Position numbers and translations under genes: made by a program. The notes beneath the pieces are model-generated. The model was given only the letters and a program-made list of their open reading frames with translations. It was not told where the DNA came from and searched no databases. Positions 26,287 to 34,360 of a stretch of DNA of 64,000 nucleotides are shown piece after piece. Numbering within the stretch: the stretch's first letter is position 1; each line of letters opens with the position of its first letter. Source of the DNA: Bradyrhizobium australiense (GTDB lineage Bacteria > Pseudomonadota > Alphaproteobacteria > Rhizobiales > Xanthobacteraceae); contig NZ_JAAVLX010000001.1 in the NCBI RefSeq assembly GCF_013114825.1, positions 310,001 through 374,000 on the forward strand. Direction: 5' to 3'.

Positions 26287-26706
26287 CTAGACCAGCTTCC
26301 GGGCGGCCTCGATGACGTCCAGCAGGCCGCCGGTCACCTTGAGATCGCCGAGCCCGTCCGGCGCCAACCATTTGAAATCGTCGTGCTCGTCGTTCAGGAC
26401 CGGCTCCCGGGCGGTCCAGCGCGCCGCGAACGACATGATCAAATAGTGCCCGCCGCCGCTGGCCCCAGGCAGCACCTCGCGCCAGCCGGCCAGGCCCAGA
26501 ATCTCGATTCTTAAGCCCGTCTCCTCGTCCACCTCGCGGTGGAGCGCGGTATGCAGGGATTCGCCGAATTCGACCCGGCCGCCGGGGAGCGAGTAGAAGC
26601 CCTTGCCCGGCGAGCGGGCGCGGCGGACCAGCAAGACCTTGCCGTCACGAAAAATCGCGCCGCTGACGGCGAGTTGGGGGCGGGTCGGCTGGATGGGGGA
26701 GGTCAA
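26287..26706 (-). CDS. Nudix hydrolase (MutT-like)
   Basis: A 139-residue Nudix enzyme hydrolysing a nucleoside diphosphate linked to X. The Nudix box is complete at residues 43-65: G43-x5-E49-x7-R57-E58-x-x-E61-E62-x-G64. N-terminal QLAVSGAIFRDGKVLLVRRA is the usual first strand pair. Could be an ADP-ribose pyrophosphatase or 8-oxo-dGTPase; not distinguishable here. Upstream of the TIGR02301-like gene on the same strand. Confidence 0.9.
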   Translation of the reverse strand: MTSPIQPTRPQLAVSGAIFRDGKVLLVRRARSPGKGFYSLPGGRVEFGESLHTALHREVDEETGLRIEILGLAGWREVLPGASGGGHYLIMSFAARWTAREPVLNDEHDDFKWLAPDGLGDLKVTGGLLDVIEAARKLV

Positions 26707-26807
26707 GGGGTGATCCGGGTAAACAGGGAACTTGCTGTCGGACCGATCATGCCCGATCGGCCAGCGCAGGTCTAATTGCAGCGGGCTGCGGCCAACGCGT
26801 CCGGCGG

Positions 26808-27320
26808 CTAGTTCGACATCACCGCTTCCACGTCGGCCTCGGCATTGCCGTTGATGACGCCGCCGGCCAGCGCCACCAGCGGCTTGACCCAGGCGGTGGC
26901 CTGCTCGGCCAGCGTGGCGCGGGTTTTGTCCTGCTGGGCTTCGCGCATCGCCTTGCCCACCGCGGTCAGGATCGAGGTCATGGTCGCCGTGAGCTTGTCG
27001 AAATCGGCACGGACCTTGGGGTCGGCGCCTTCATAGGCCTCGATCGCGAGGTCGCGGGCCTTGAAGTTGGAGGCCCAGAAATGCTCGGCGTAGGACAGCG
27101 GGGTCCAGGTGAGAAAATCCTCCGCGCATTCCGGCATGTCCGGAACCATTTCGAGCAGCATGATGGCTTCGTTGAAATGATTCAGATAGTCCGTGGCGAG
27201 CCCGGTGCGGGGATTGATATTGGCGGCGCGCAATTGCTCCGCGCGAGCCTCATCTATGTGGCTCGTCGGTGGCGGCATCGGAAAATCGGATCGCAACTCT
27301 GTGGCGGCCGTGGAGGTCAT
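26808..27320 (-). CDS. Conserved hypothetical protein (170 aa)
   Basis: Soluble, helix-rich protein: RAEQLRAANINPRTGLATDY, then LNHFNEAIMLLEMVPDMPEC and WTPLSYAEHFWASNFKARD. No signal peptide, membrane segment or known catalytic motif is apparent. I believe homologues are common in Bradyrhizobiaceae. ATG at 27320 chosen over the frame start 6 codons upstream. Divergent from the YedK-type gene across a 62-base gap. Confidence 0.65.
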   Translation of the reverse strand: MTSTAATELRSDFPMPPPTSHIDEARAEQLRAANINPRTGLATDYLNHFNEAIMLLEMVPDMPECAEDFLTWTPLSYAEHFWASNFKARDLAIEAYEGADPKVRADFDKLTATMTSILTAVGKAMREAQQDKTRATLAEQATAWVKPLVALAGGVINGNAEADVEAVMSN

Positions 27321-27330
27321 CCATCCCACT

Positions 27331-27360
27331 GTTAACATCTGGGGTTAACACCCGTTAAAC
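27331..27360. promoter_or_regulatory. Three GTTAA(A)C boxes in divergent promoter
   Basis: GTTAAC occurs at 27331-27336 and 27344-27349 and GTTAAAC at 27354-27360, in the 62-base gap between the hypothetical protein and the YedK-type gene. Spacing of 13 and 10 bases suggests an operator. It is not the alphaproteobacterial LexA box. Confidence 0.3.
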
Positions 27361-27382
27361 AGAAGCTTATGTTGGTCAGATA

Positions 27383-28150
27383 ATGTGCGGACGCTTCGTC
27401 ATTACCTCGCCGCCGGAGGCGCTCCGGCAGACCTTCGGCTATATCGAGCAGCCCAATTTCCCGCCGCGGTATAATATCGCGCCTACTCAACCGATTCCGG
27501 TGGTCATTCTGGAGAATGGCGGCCGCCACTTTCGGCTGATGCGCTGGGGCCTGGTGCCGGCCTGGGTAAAAGACCCGCGTAAATTTACGCTCCTGATCAA
27601 CGCGCGCTCCGAGACGCTGCTGGAGAAGCCCGCGTTCAAGAACGCCATCAAGCGACGGCGCTGCCTGATCCCGGCGGACGGCTATTACGAGTGGCAGGAC
27701 GCCAGCGGCCGCAAGCGGCCGTTTTTCATCCATCGCCGCGACGGCCATCCCGTTGGCTTTGCTGCGCTGGCGGAGACCTGGATGGGGCCGAACGGCGAGG
27801 AGGCTGACGGCGTCGCCATCGTCACCGCACCCGCCAGCCGCGATCTCGCCACGCTGCATCACCGCGTCCCCGTGACGATCGCGCCTGATGAATTCGAGCG
27901 TTGGCTCGACGGCCGCAGCCACGACGCCGACGAGGTCATGCCGCTGCTGCGCGGGCCGACTGAGGGCGAGTTCGCCTGGCACGAGATTTCCACGCGCGTC
28001 AATCGCGTGGTCAATGACGATCCGCAATTGCTGCTGCCGGTCACCGAAGAGCAGCGCGCGGCGGAGGAGCCGAAGCCCACGAAGCGTGCTGTGCCGCGTA
28101 AGGTGGCTTCAGTGGAGCCGGAGGATGATGGGCAGGGTTCGTTGTTTTGA
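27383..28150 (+). CDS. SOS response-associated peptidase, YedK/HMCES family
   Basis: A 255-residue SRAP protein that covalently caps abasic sites in single-stranded DNA through its Cys2. All active residues are visible: Cys2 in MCGRFVIT, Asn73 in NARSETL, Glu103 in GYYEW and His160 in LHHRVPV. These match the E. coli YedK pattern. The C-terminal ~30 residues are a charged linker. Cytoplasmic DNA-damage protection. Possible regulation by the GTTAAC boxes just upstream. Confidence 0.95.
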   Translation: MCGRFVITSPPEALRQTFGYIEQPNFPPRYNIAPTQPIPVVILENGGRHFRLMRWGLVPAWVKDPRKFTLLINARSETLLEKPAFKNAIKRRRCLIPADGYYEWQDASGRKRPFFIHRRDGHPVGFAALAETWMGPNGEEADGVAIVTAPASRDLATLHHRVPVTIAPDEFERWLDGRSHDADEVMPLLRGPTEGEFAWHEISTRVNRVVNDDPQLLLPVTEEQRAAEEPKPTKRAVPRKVASVEPEDDGQGSLF

Positions 28151-28161
28151 GGCGAATCGTT

Positions 28162-28284
28162 GTCGTCCCTGCGAACGCAGGGACCGATAACCACTGATCT
28201 TGGTGTTGAACAACACTGGAGCCACGTTCGCATAATCCACAACTAACATATGGGGTTGCGGGTCCCTGCGTTCGCAGGGACGAC
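28162..28284. repeat. Short element with inverted ends, family B, copy 2
   Basis: GTCGTCCCTGCGAACGCAGG at the left end and CCTGCGTTCGCAGGGACGAC at the right end are perfect inverted copies; the inside has GATAACCAC and GTTGAACAACAC. About 123 bases, in the gap between the YedK-type gene and the converging Nudix gene. Confidence 0.75.
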
Positions 28285-28300
28285 GCGTTGATGGAGTCAT

Positions 28301-28882
28301 CTACCGGAAAATATGCAGCGCCGCGTATTGCAGCAGCATGATCGTCTTGGCGTCGACGATGCGGCCGTCCGATATCATCGCGAGCGCCTGGTCGATCGGC
28401 AATTTCAGAACCTCGATGTCCTCGCCTTCGTGGGCCAATCCGCCGCCGTCGCCGACCCGCATCGCAGCTTCGTACTCAGCGACGAAAAAGTGCAGCTTCT
28501 CCGTGACCGACCCGGGACTCATGAAGGCCTCGAACACCTTGCGCACATCGTGCAGCCGGTAGCCGATTTCCTCTTCCGCCTCCGCACGAATCCGATTTTC
28601 GGGAGTCTCGTCGTCCAGCATGCCGGCGGCGGCCTCGATCATGAAATCGTCGTGACCGGCACGATAGGGCGGCAGGCGGAACTGCCGCGTCAGCACAACG
28701 CTGCGGCTTGCGACATTATACGCCAGCAGCGCCGCGGCATGACCGCGGTCGAAGACTTCGCGCTTCATCGTCTGCCATTCGCCGTTGCCGCGGCGATAGT
28801 CGAACTCGACTTCCTCCAGCCGATAGTGTCGGTCGGAGAGCACGCTGACGTTCTTGACGCGGACACGATCTGCAATACTCAT
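28301..28882 (-). CDS. Nudix hydrolase, NudK/ADP-sugar pyrophosphatase type
   Basis: A 193-residue protein of the GDP-mannose/ADP-ribose pyrophosphatase branch. Features: the N-terminal dimer strand (VLSDRHYRLEEVEFDY), VVLTRQFRLPPY, and a Nudix box AAAGMLDDETPENRIRAEAE followed by EEIGY. In the box the conserved Glu after G-x5 is Thr, while the metal-binding E-x-E-E core is kept. Last cistron in the operon TsaC - FAD oxidoreductase - GNAT - Nudix, 15 bases after the GNAT gene. Confidence 0.85.
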   Translation of the reverse strand: MSIADRVRVKNVSVLSDRHYRLEEVEFDYRRGNGEWQTMKREVFDRGHAAALLAYNVASRSVVLTRQFRLPPYRAGHDDFMIEAAAGMLDDETPENRIRAEAEEEIGYRLHDVRKVFEAFMSPGSVTEKLHFFVAEYEAAMRVGDGGGLAHEGEDIEVLKLPIDQALAMISDGRIVDAKTIMLLQYAALHIFR

Positions 28883-28897
28883 GGCAAATCCTTCAGC

Positions 28898-29359
28898 TCA
28901 CCGCGGCGGCTCGCGGCCGTCGAGCCATTTGGTCAAGAACAGGATTTGTTGTTCGCCGAATCCGATCGACTGATAGAACGCGGCGACGCCCGAGTTTTCC
29001 GGCCGCACCAGCAACTGCAGTTTCGGTATGCCCACTGCGCGGAGCCAGTCCTCGGCCGCGTTCATGATAGCGCGGCCATAGCCTTTGGCGCGGCGATCGG
29101 GATCGGTCGCGACGTAATAGACCCAGCCGCGATGACCGTCATGGCCGACCATCGCGGTCGCGACGATCGCACCACCGTCGCGGCCGATCAGCACGGTCGA
29201 ATTCGACCCGCGCCGCGCGAGGGCAATATCACTGGCTGGATCGTTCCATGGCCGCGTCAGGCCGCAGGCCTGCCACAGCGCAATCACCGTAGCCACATCC
29301 GCATCTGCAATGTCGGCGATGGCGAGCGCAGGAATTGTCTTCGCAGCGGGCGCGGTCAC
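28898..29359 (-). CDS. GNAT family N-acetyltransferase
   Basis: A 153-residue acetyltransferase. The acetyl-CoA binding motif is VATDPDRRAKGYGRAIMNAAE (RxxGxG/A as R-A-K-G-Y-G), followed by PKLQLLVRPENSGVAAFYQS, the standard strand-helix end. Resembles the YpeA/RimI-like group; the substrate is unknown. Its start overlaps the stop of the upstream FAD-oxidoreductase gene by 4 bases. Confidence 0.85.
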   Translation of the reverse strand: MTAPAAKTIPALAIADIADADVATVIALWQACGLTRPWNDPASDIALARRGSNSTVLIGRDGGAIVATAMVGHDGHRGWVYYVATDPDRRAKGYGRAIMNAAEDWLRAVGIPKLQLLVRPENSGVAAFYQSIGFGEQQILFLTKWLDGREPPR

Positions 29360-30783
29360 AGCACCTTGCCGGGGTTCATGATGCCAAGCGGATCGAGCAT
29401 CGCCTTGATGCCGCGCATCAGTTCGATCGCGACCTTGTCCTTGACTTCGGGGAGTTCGTCGCGCTTGAGCACCCCGATGCCGTGCTCGGCTGAAATCGAT
29501 CCACCCATCCGCAGCACGATCTCGAACACCACCTCATTGACCTCATGCCAGCGCGACATGAAATCGGCGGTATTACCGCCGACCGGCTGACTGACATTGT
29601 AGTGAATGTTGCCATCGCCGAGATGGCCGAAGGGCACCGGGCGCGAGCCGGGGATAAGTTTCACCACCGCCGCATTGGCCTCCTCGATGAAGGCGGGCAC
29701 GGCCGCAACCGGCACTGAGATATCGTGCTTGATCGAGCCGCCTTCCGGCTTCTGCGCCGCCGACATTTCGTCGCGCAGTTTCCAGAACCCGGCGCGCTGG
29801 GATAGATTCGCCGCGATCACGGCATCATCGACGATGCCCTCCTCCATGCCCTTGGCAAGGATCGTTTCCAGCGCGGCACGCGCGTCGTCGCGCGAGGACG
29901 ACAATTCCATCAGGACGTACCAGGGGTGCCTGGTCGAGAGCGGATCGCGGATGTCGATGCCGTGGCGCAGGCTGAAATCGACCGCGATGTCGGCCAGCAA
30001 TTCGAAACTGGTCAGGCTGCCGGCGGCCTCGTTCTGCGCGATCGACAACAGTTTTAGCGCCTGCGCCGGCGATTGGAGGCCGACATAGGCGGTCTCCACC
30101 GCGCGCGGTTTGGGAAACAGTTTTAGCGTCGCCGCCGTGATGATGCCGAGCGTACCCTCGGCGCCGATGAAGAGGTTGCGCAGGTCGTAACCAGTGTTGT
30201 CCTTCTTCAGTTTGGACAATCCGTTCAGGATCCGGCCATCCGCTAGGACCACTTCCAGTCCGAGCGCCATCTCGCGCGCTACGCCATAGGCCAGCGCGGC
30301 GGTGCCGCCGGCATTGGTGGAGAGATTGCCGCCGATGGTGCAGCTTCCCTCCGCGCCGAGCGAAAGCGGGAACAGGCGGTCGACTTCGGCCGCGCGCGCT
30401 TGCGCGATCTGCAGCACCACGCCGGCCTCGCACGTCATGGTGTTGGAAGCGGGATCGATTTCGCGAATTTTATCCAACCGTCGCATCGAGACGACGACCT
30501 CGCCATGATGCGGGGTCTGTCCGCCGACCAGCCCGGTGTTGCCGCCCTGCGGCACCAGCGCGATTTTGTGTTCGCTGGCGAGCTTGCAGATCGCGGACAC
30601 CTCCGCCGTCGAGCCCGGCCGCAGCACCAGCGGCGAGCGGCCGTGGAACAGGTCGCGTTCCTCGGTGACGTAGGGCGCAATATCGGCGGCATCGGTCACC
30701 GCATATTTATCGCCGACGATGGCGCGAAATTTTGCGATCAGCTCGGCGGGCAGCGGCGGCACGGAACCCTGAACGATATTCAT
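29356..30783 (-). CDS. FAD-binding oxidoreductase (D-2-hydroxyacid dehydrogenase, GlcD-like)
   Basis: A 475-residue FAD_binding_4/FAD-oxidase C-terminal protein. The FAD pyrophosphate segment is LVPQGGNTGLVGGQTPH, followed by GNLSTNAGGTAALAYG, and the C-terminal signature EHGIGVLKRDELP with GIMNPGKVL at the end. This family oxidises D-lactate, glycolate or D-2-hydroxyglutarate and passes electrons to quinone or ETF. The exact substrate is not resolvable. Transcribed 10 bases after the TsaC-like gene and overlaps the GNAT gene. Confidence 0.9.
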   Translation of the reverse strand: MNIVQGSVPPLPAELIAKFRAIVGDKYAVTDAADIAPYVTEERDLFHGRSPLVLRPGSTAEVSAICKLASEHKIALVPQGGNTGLVGGQTPHHGEVVVSMRRLDKIREIDPASNTMTCEAGVVLQIAQARAAEVDRLFPLSLGAEGSCTIGGNLSTNAGGTAALAYGVAREMALGLEVVLADGRILNGLSKLKKDNTGYDLRNLFIGAEGTLGIITAATLKLFPKPRAVETAYVGLQSPAQALKLLSIAQNEAAGSLTSFELLADIAVDFSLRHGIDIRDPLSTRHPWYVLMELSSSRDDARAALETILAKGMEEGIVDDAVIAANLSQRAGFWKLRDEMSAAQKPEGGSIKHDISVPVAAVPAFIEEANAAVVKLIPGSRPVPFGHLGDGNIHYNVSQPVGGNTADFMSRWHEVNEVVFEIVLRMGGSISAEHGIGVLKRDELPEVKDKVAIELMRGIKAMLDPLGIMNPGKVL

Positions 30784-30793
30784 TTTCTTCTCT

Positions 30794-31786
30794 TCATTCC
30801 CGCCCCACGGCTGCGCGGCGCAGCCGGTCGTTGATGGCTTCGCCCAATCCGTCGTCCGGAATCGGCATCACCGCGATGGTGCGCGCGCCCTTGGCGTCGA
30901 GCGCGCGAAGATGGCCGAACAGGTTGGCGGCGGCCTCGTCGAGATCGCCGCGCTCCGACAGATTCATCACGTGAGAGGCGGCGTCAATTCCCGAAATTGC
31001 TCCGAGGCCAAACGCGAGCAATGCCTCGCCCGGCTCGATGGCGACCGCATTGAGCCGCACGCGCGCGCGTGGCGCGTAGTGCGAGGCCAGCATGCCCGGC
31101 GCCAGCGGCTGCCCGTTGTCGCTTTCGGCATTCGCCGGCGGCTGCACCAGCGCGCGGCCAAGCACGCGCTCGATCTCGGCGCGCGGCAGACCGCCGGGGC
31201 GCAGCAGCATCGGCGCGCCAAGGCAGCCGACGATGGTCGATTCGACGCCGACCTCGACCGCGCCGCCATCGACGATCAGGTCGATCCGCCCTGCGAGGTC
31301 GCTCTGCACATGGGCTGCAGCGGTTGGCGAGACGTGGCCCGAGATGTTCGCGGATGGCGCCACAACCGGCCCGCCAAATTCGCGCAGGATGTCGCGTGCC
31401 ACCGGGTGCGCCGGGATGCGGACCGCGACGGTATCGAGGCCGGCGGTCGCGAGATCGGCGACTGCGCAACCTTCCGTCTTCGGCAGCACCAGCGTCAGCG
31501 GCCCGGGCCAGAAGGCTTCGGCCAGCGCCGTCGCAGCCGCGTCAAAACGGGCGATTTGCCGCGCGGCCACGATGTCGCCGACATGGGCGATCAGCGGGTT
31601 GAAGGCCGGCCGGCCCTTGGCCTGATAAAGGTGGGCGATCGCGGCCGGATTGGTGGCATCGGCGCCGAGGCCGTAGACCGTCTCGGTCGGGAACGCGACC
31701 AGCCCGCCTTCGGCCAAGGCCCGCGCCGCAGCCGCCACGGCGGCCTCGCCGGCGCGCATAATCTGGGTTTTGAGACCAACATTCAC
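30794..31786 (-). CDS. tsaC: L-threonylcarbamoyladenylate synthase (Sua5/TsaC)
   Basis: A 330-residue Sua5-type enzyme making threonylcarbamoyl-AMP for the t6A37 modification of ANN-decoding tRNAs. YrdC domain: LVAFPTETVYGLGADATNP, KGRPAFNPLIAHV, FGGPVVAPSANISGHVSP and DGGAVEVGVESTIV; a C-terminal Sua5 domain ends the protein. Start is GTG at 31786 with AAGGA about 11 bases upstream; the longer frame reaches into the tRNA-Pro gene on the other strand, giving a spurious [15 protein letters not shown] tail. ATG at 31759 is an alternative. First gene of its operon. Confidence 0.93.
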   Translation of the reverse strand: MNVGLKTQIMRAGEAAVAAAARALAEGGLVAFPTETVYGLGADATNPAAIAHLYQAKGRPAFNPLIAHVGDIVAARQIARFDAAATALAEAFWPGPLTLVLPKTEGCAVADLATAGLDTVAVRIPAHPVARDILREFGGPVVAPSANISGHVSPTAAAHVQSDLAGRIDLIVDGGAVEVGVESTIVGCLGAPMLLRPGGLPRAEIERVLGRALVQPPANAESDNGQPLAPGMLASHYAPRARVRLNAVAIEPGEALLAFGLGAISGIDAASHVMNLSERGDLDEAAANLFGHLRALDAKGARTIAVMPIPDDGLGEAINDRLRRAAVGRE

Positions 31787-31855
31787 TGTGATTAATTTCC
31801 TTAATTCGGCTGCTTGCGGTCGCCGAAACCCAAGGCTATAAGCCGCGTTCCAAGT

Positions 31856-31932
31856 CGGAGTGTGGCTCAGCCCGGTAGAGCACTGCGTTCGGGACGCAGG
31901 GGTCGCAGGTTCGAATCCTGCCACTCCGACCA
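31856..31932 (+). tRNA. tRNA-Pro (anticodon CGG)
   Basis: A 77-base cloverleaf with CCA encoded. Acceptor stem CGGAGTG pairs with CACTCCG (31922-31928), discriminator A, CCA at 31930-31932. Anticodon stem CTGCG/CGCAG with loop TTCGGGA gives anticodon CGG. T arm carries GGTTCGAATCC. Divergent from the TsaC gene. Confidence 0.97.
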
Positions 31933-32059
31933 ATATTTTTGCGAACTATTCTTGCCATTCATTTTTCAGGGCTTTTTTGTGATTGGTGGCGGTTCCCAAG
32001 TCAACCGCCGATTCCCTTTCCAAAGCCGAGCACAGGTCTGCGTTCCCGCGGCGCATGGC

Positions 32060-32400
32060 TTCCGGGATTTGCTGGGCTGACCCTCGAAAATCGAGGGTGC
32101 AGGGAATGCCGGGTGCTCGCTGCACCCGCGGTCTCGTGTGCGGATATGGAAGAAAATGCACACGAGCATACAGGTACAGCAGGAGCAGTCCGGCATTCCC
32201 TGCGCAATGCTTGACGGCTTACTTCGCGCTCCCCGGAGACGAATTCCTTTTGCCTCCGTCGCGCCGTTAGCCGCTCACGAGTTTGATCTCGCCCTGCAAC
32301 CACCTTGCGCGCCGCCCTCGCGTCCACCACATCCCGCCTCGCGTTCGTGACGACCGCGATACGCCCCTCTTAGATTTTTCGCGCAGCGCTTTTCTGCCTC
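32060..32400. repeat. Decayed dispersed repeat fragment
   Basis: Includes GGCATTCCCTGCGCAATG, GACGGCTTACTTCGCGCTCC, CGGAGACGAATTCCTTTTGC and later GACCGCGATACGCCCC. I recall this order in a long multi-copy bradyrhizobial sequence of unknown function; here it appears internally truncated. Recall only, no second copy is in the window. Confidence 0.4.
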
Positions 32401-32404
32401 GCAC

Positions 32405-32429
32405 CGCAGGTTCGAATCCGGTCACTCCG
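32405..32429 (+). repeat. Imperfect duplicate of tRNA-Pro 3' end, possible att remnant
   Basis: CGCAGGTTCGAATCC then GGT then CACTCCG, matching tRNA bases 31904-31928 at 23 of 25 positions. The 3' half of a tRNA is a common integrase target, so this may be the far attachment site of a lost or decayed element. Confidence 0.55.
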
Positions 32430-32453
32430 CGCGGCAGCCGCCCGGGCTACCCG

Positions 32454-33185
32454 CTAAGTACCGGCTCCGCTTATCGCGGCGATAAAGCCGGCCGCGTTGA
32501 ATGCGCCGTGAATGATGATACCTACCGACGTGTTTTGTCGGCGCTGCACGATCCAGGGCAAGAGTAGCGTAACCGGAAGCAACGTCACCATGATCGGCCA
32601 GCCGAAACTCCAGTGAAACAAGCACCACAGGATTCCGTTTAGCAGCCATGCGATGCGGCCAAATCCTGCCTCTTGGCGGGGCAGAAGGTAACCGCGCCAG
32701 CACAGTTCCTCACCCAGGATATTGGTGACAAACAAGGGAATCCATGCCGCAACTACCGAGGCGTGCCAGCCGTGGGGCTGCAGCAGGAACCAGGGCGAGG
32801 GGCGGAAACTCGGGTCGAAGTAACGCGCCAGCGCCAAGATCGCAGCGGTGGTGGTCGCAATGGCGAAGAGGCCGCCAGTGGCCCAAATGACGTCGCCACG
32901 ATTCATCGTGTTCAACCTCAGGCGCTTTCGCAGTGAAACCAGGTCACGTTTTGGCAGCTCTCGCCAGGCCATCAGACAGCCAACGATCAGCATGGGAACG
33001 AGTAGGAGCGCCGTGCCGCTGACGTACCAGCCAATGATCGGCGAAATGTCGAACGCGTCGCGCAGCCACGGAATCACGGCCATTACTATCAGCCACAGCA
33101 GTATTGAGAACGCGCCAAACATCGAGGTCGAGGCGGCGAGCCCTATCGGTGGCGGCATTTCCGTTTGCGCCTGCATGAACGGCAT
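32454..33185 (-). CDS. CPBP family intramembrane metalloprotease
   Basis: A 243-residue multi-pass membrane protein of the CAAX protease/bacteriocin-processing (Abi) family. The glutamate-zinc motif is GEELCWRGYLLPRQE (EE-x3-R), followed by LFHWSFGWP (His) and HGAFNAAGF (second His), the usual three-motif set. Six to eight hydrophobic segments are visible. In bacteria these proteases process bacteriocins or act in immunity; here the substrate is unknown. It lies just beyond the tRNA 3'-end copy, which fits an accessory location. Confidence 0.85.
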   Translation of the reverse strand: MPFMQAQTEMPPPIGLAASTSMFGAFSILLWLIVMAVIPWLRDAFDISPIIGWYVSGTALLLVPMLIVGCLMAWRELPKRDLVSLRKRLRLNTMNRGDVIWATGGLFAIATTTAAILALARYFDPSFRPSPWFLLQPHGWHASVVAAWIPLFVTNILGEELCWRGYLLPRQEAGFGRIAWLLNGILWCLFHWSFGWPIMVTLLPVTLLLPWIVQRRQNTSVGIIIHGAFNAAGFIAAISGAGT

Positions 33186-33224
33186 TCAGTTATCTTCATC
33201 GATCTGTGTCGATGAACGCTTCGC

Positions 33225-34178
33225 TCACGTGAGCAACCGCCGACTGACAGCATCAAACACCGGCGTGCCGCAATCGTTCTTGGTCGCTGATGTCTGAATT
33301 AACAACTCGCCGCGCGCGTCGTTCAGCCAGGCGACGAAAGCGGTCACGGCCGGATCATCAGCCATGCGCTGCTCGTATTCGAGCACGAACTGCCGGCGTG
33401 TCGGACGAACGGTCGGATGGACCTTAACGAGATTGCCGCGTGCGAGGTCCGGCGCGAGAAGGCCGTCGATCGCGATGGCGACGCCCATGCCGGCGGCCGC
33501 GGCTTCAATGGTCAAGCTGAGGCTTTCAAAACTGCTGCCGCCCTGCACCGGCACGTCGGCGAACTGCGCGTGATCGAGCCAACGCCGCCAATCGTCCGGG
33601 CGAGGCCGCGCATGCAGGAGAGGAACGGTTGCAAAATCCACAGCGCCGTTCTTCATGAACTGCGGCGCGCAGACCGGCACCGTCGCGATCGGCATTACCG
33701 GATGGGTGACGAGCCCGGCGCGAGGTTGGCCGTCCGAGACGGCGATCACCGCATCGAAGCGGCTGGCGAGAAGGTCGAGCGGATTGGAGCTCGTATGCAG
33801 GTCGACTTCCAGATCGGGATAGGCCGCATTGAGGGTAGGCCAGATCGGCAGCAGGAAGCGCGAGACGAAGAAGCCATAGACCCCGACCGAAAGCCGCCGG
33901 AAACGCCGCAACCGCAACCCGTCGGCGGCATCTGCGATCCGGTCCAGTGCTTCGCGCGCGGAGTCGGCAAATGTCTTTCCTGCGGAGGTGAGGACCAGAC
34001 CGCGCGAGCCGCGCAGGAAGAGGGCGGTCCCCATTCGCGCTTCCAGGGCGCGGACGTGCCGGCTCACGGCGCCGACCGTCACGTTCAGTTCGTCGGCTGC
34101 CCGGGTGATCGAGAGGTGCCGTGCGGCGGCCTCAAACGCCCGCACCGCATGCAAGGGAGGAAGTCGTCGTGATGCCAT
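33225..34178 (-). CDS. LysR-family transcriptional regulator (GcvA-like)
   Basis: A 317-residue LTTR. N-terminal winged HTH: PPLHAVRAFEAAARHLSITR with AADELNVTVGAVSRHVRALE as the recognition helix, then the effector-binding periplasmic-protein-like domain (LSVGVYGFFVSRFLLP). Opening PPLHAVRAFEAA resembles the GcvA/AmpR group. It is divergent from the acyl-CoA dehydrogenase gene at 34361, the classic layout for LysR control, and a TTGAG-N5-CTCAA palindrome lies between them. Its stop is close to the end of the CPBP gene's upstream region. Confidence 0.92.
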   Translation of the reverse strand: MASRRLPPLHAVRAFEAAARHLSITRAADELNVTVGAVSRHVRALEARMGTALFLRGSRGLVLTSAGKTFADSAREALDRIADAADGLRLRRFRRLSVGVYGFFVSRFLLPIWPTLNAAYPDLEVDLHTSSNPLDLLASRFDAVIAVSDGQPRAGLVTHPVMPIATVPVCAPQFMKNGAVDFATVPLLHARPRPDDWRRWLDHAQFADVPVQGGSSFESLSLTIEAAAAGMGVAIAIDGLLAPDLARGNLVKVHPTVRPTRRQFVLEYEQRMADDPAVTAFVAWLNDARGELLIQTSATKNDCGTPVFDAVSRRLLT

Positions 34179-34230
34179 TGCGCGAGCTTAGTTCAAAAGG
34201 AGTGGCGGGCAAACGGGGGAACCGCAGCGT

Positions 34231-34245
34231 TTGAGTCTGGCTCAA
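34231..34245. promoter_or_regulatory. Candidate LysR-type operator (T-N11-A palindrome)
   Basis: TTGAGTCTGGCTCAA is a perfect 5-bp inverted repeat with 5-base spacer and contains T-N11-A, the LysR consensus. It sits 53 bases upstream of the LysR start and 116 bases before the acyl-CoA dehydrogenase start. Confidence 0.45.
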
Positions 34246-34291
34246 GCCGCCGACCCAAGAAGTCGTTTGCACGGACGGTCCACGGGTCATA

Positions 34292-34314
34292 CGCCGATAT
34301 TTTCCGCCGATATT
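34292..34314. promoter_or_regulatory. Tandem CGCCGATATT repeat in the same promoter
   Basis: CGCCGATATT at 34292-34301 and again at 34305-34314, 13 bases apart, in the acyl-CoA dehydrogenase upstream region. May be part of an activation site or promoter. Confidence 0.3.
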
Positions 34315-34360
34315 GTCCTGGCCGGTTCGGTCCAGGCAGGCGAAGCCGAGGAAGATGCCC

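Larger units (their letters stand above)
31933..32453. other. Gene-free region after tRNA-Pro with repeat remnant and tRNA 3'-end copy
   Basis: About 520 bases without a supportable gene. It holds a stretch (about 32060-32400) resembling a common bradyrhizobial dispersed sequence (CTTACTTCGCGCTCCCCGGA, GACGAATTCCTTTTGCCTCC) and, at 32405-32429, an imperfect copy of the tRNA-Pro 3' end. Confidence 0.6.

Noticed and set aside
27331..27360. LexA box for the YedK-type gene
   Set aside because: The alphaproteobacterial GTTC-N7-GTTC pattern is not present; the GTTAAC boxes are recorded as an unassigned operator instead.
31789..31933. N-terminal extension of the TsaC frame reading [15 protein letters not shown]
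   Set aside because: It is the tRNA-Pro gene read on the wrong strand, a classic false peptide; the real start is at or near 31786.
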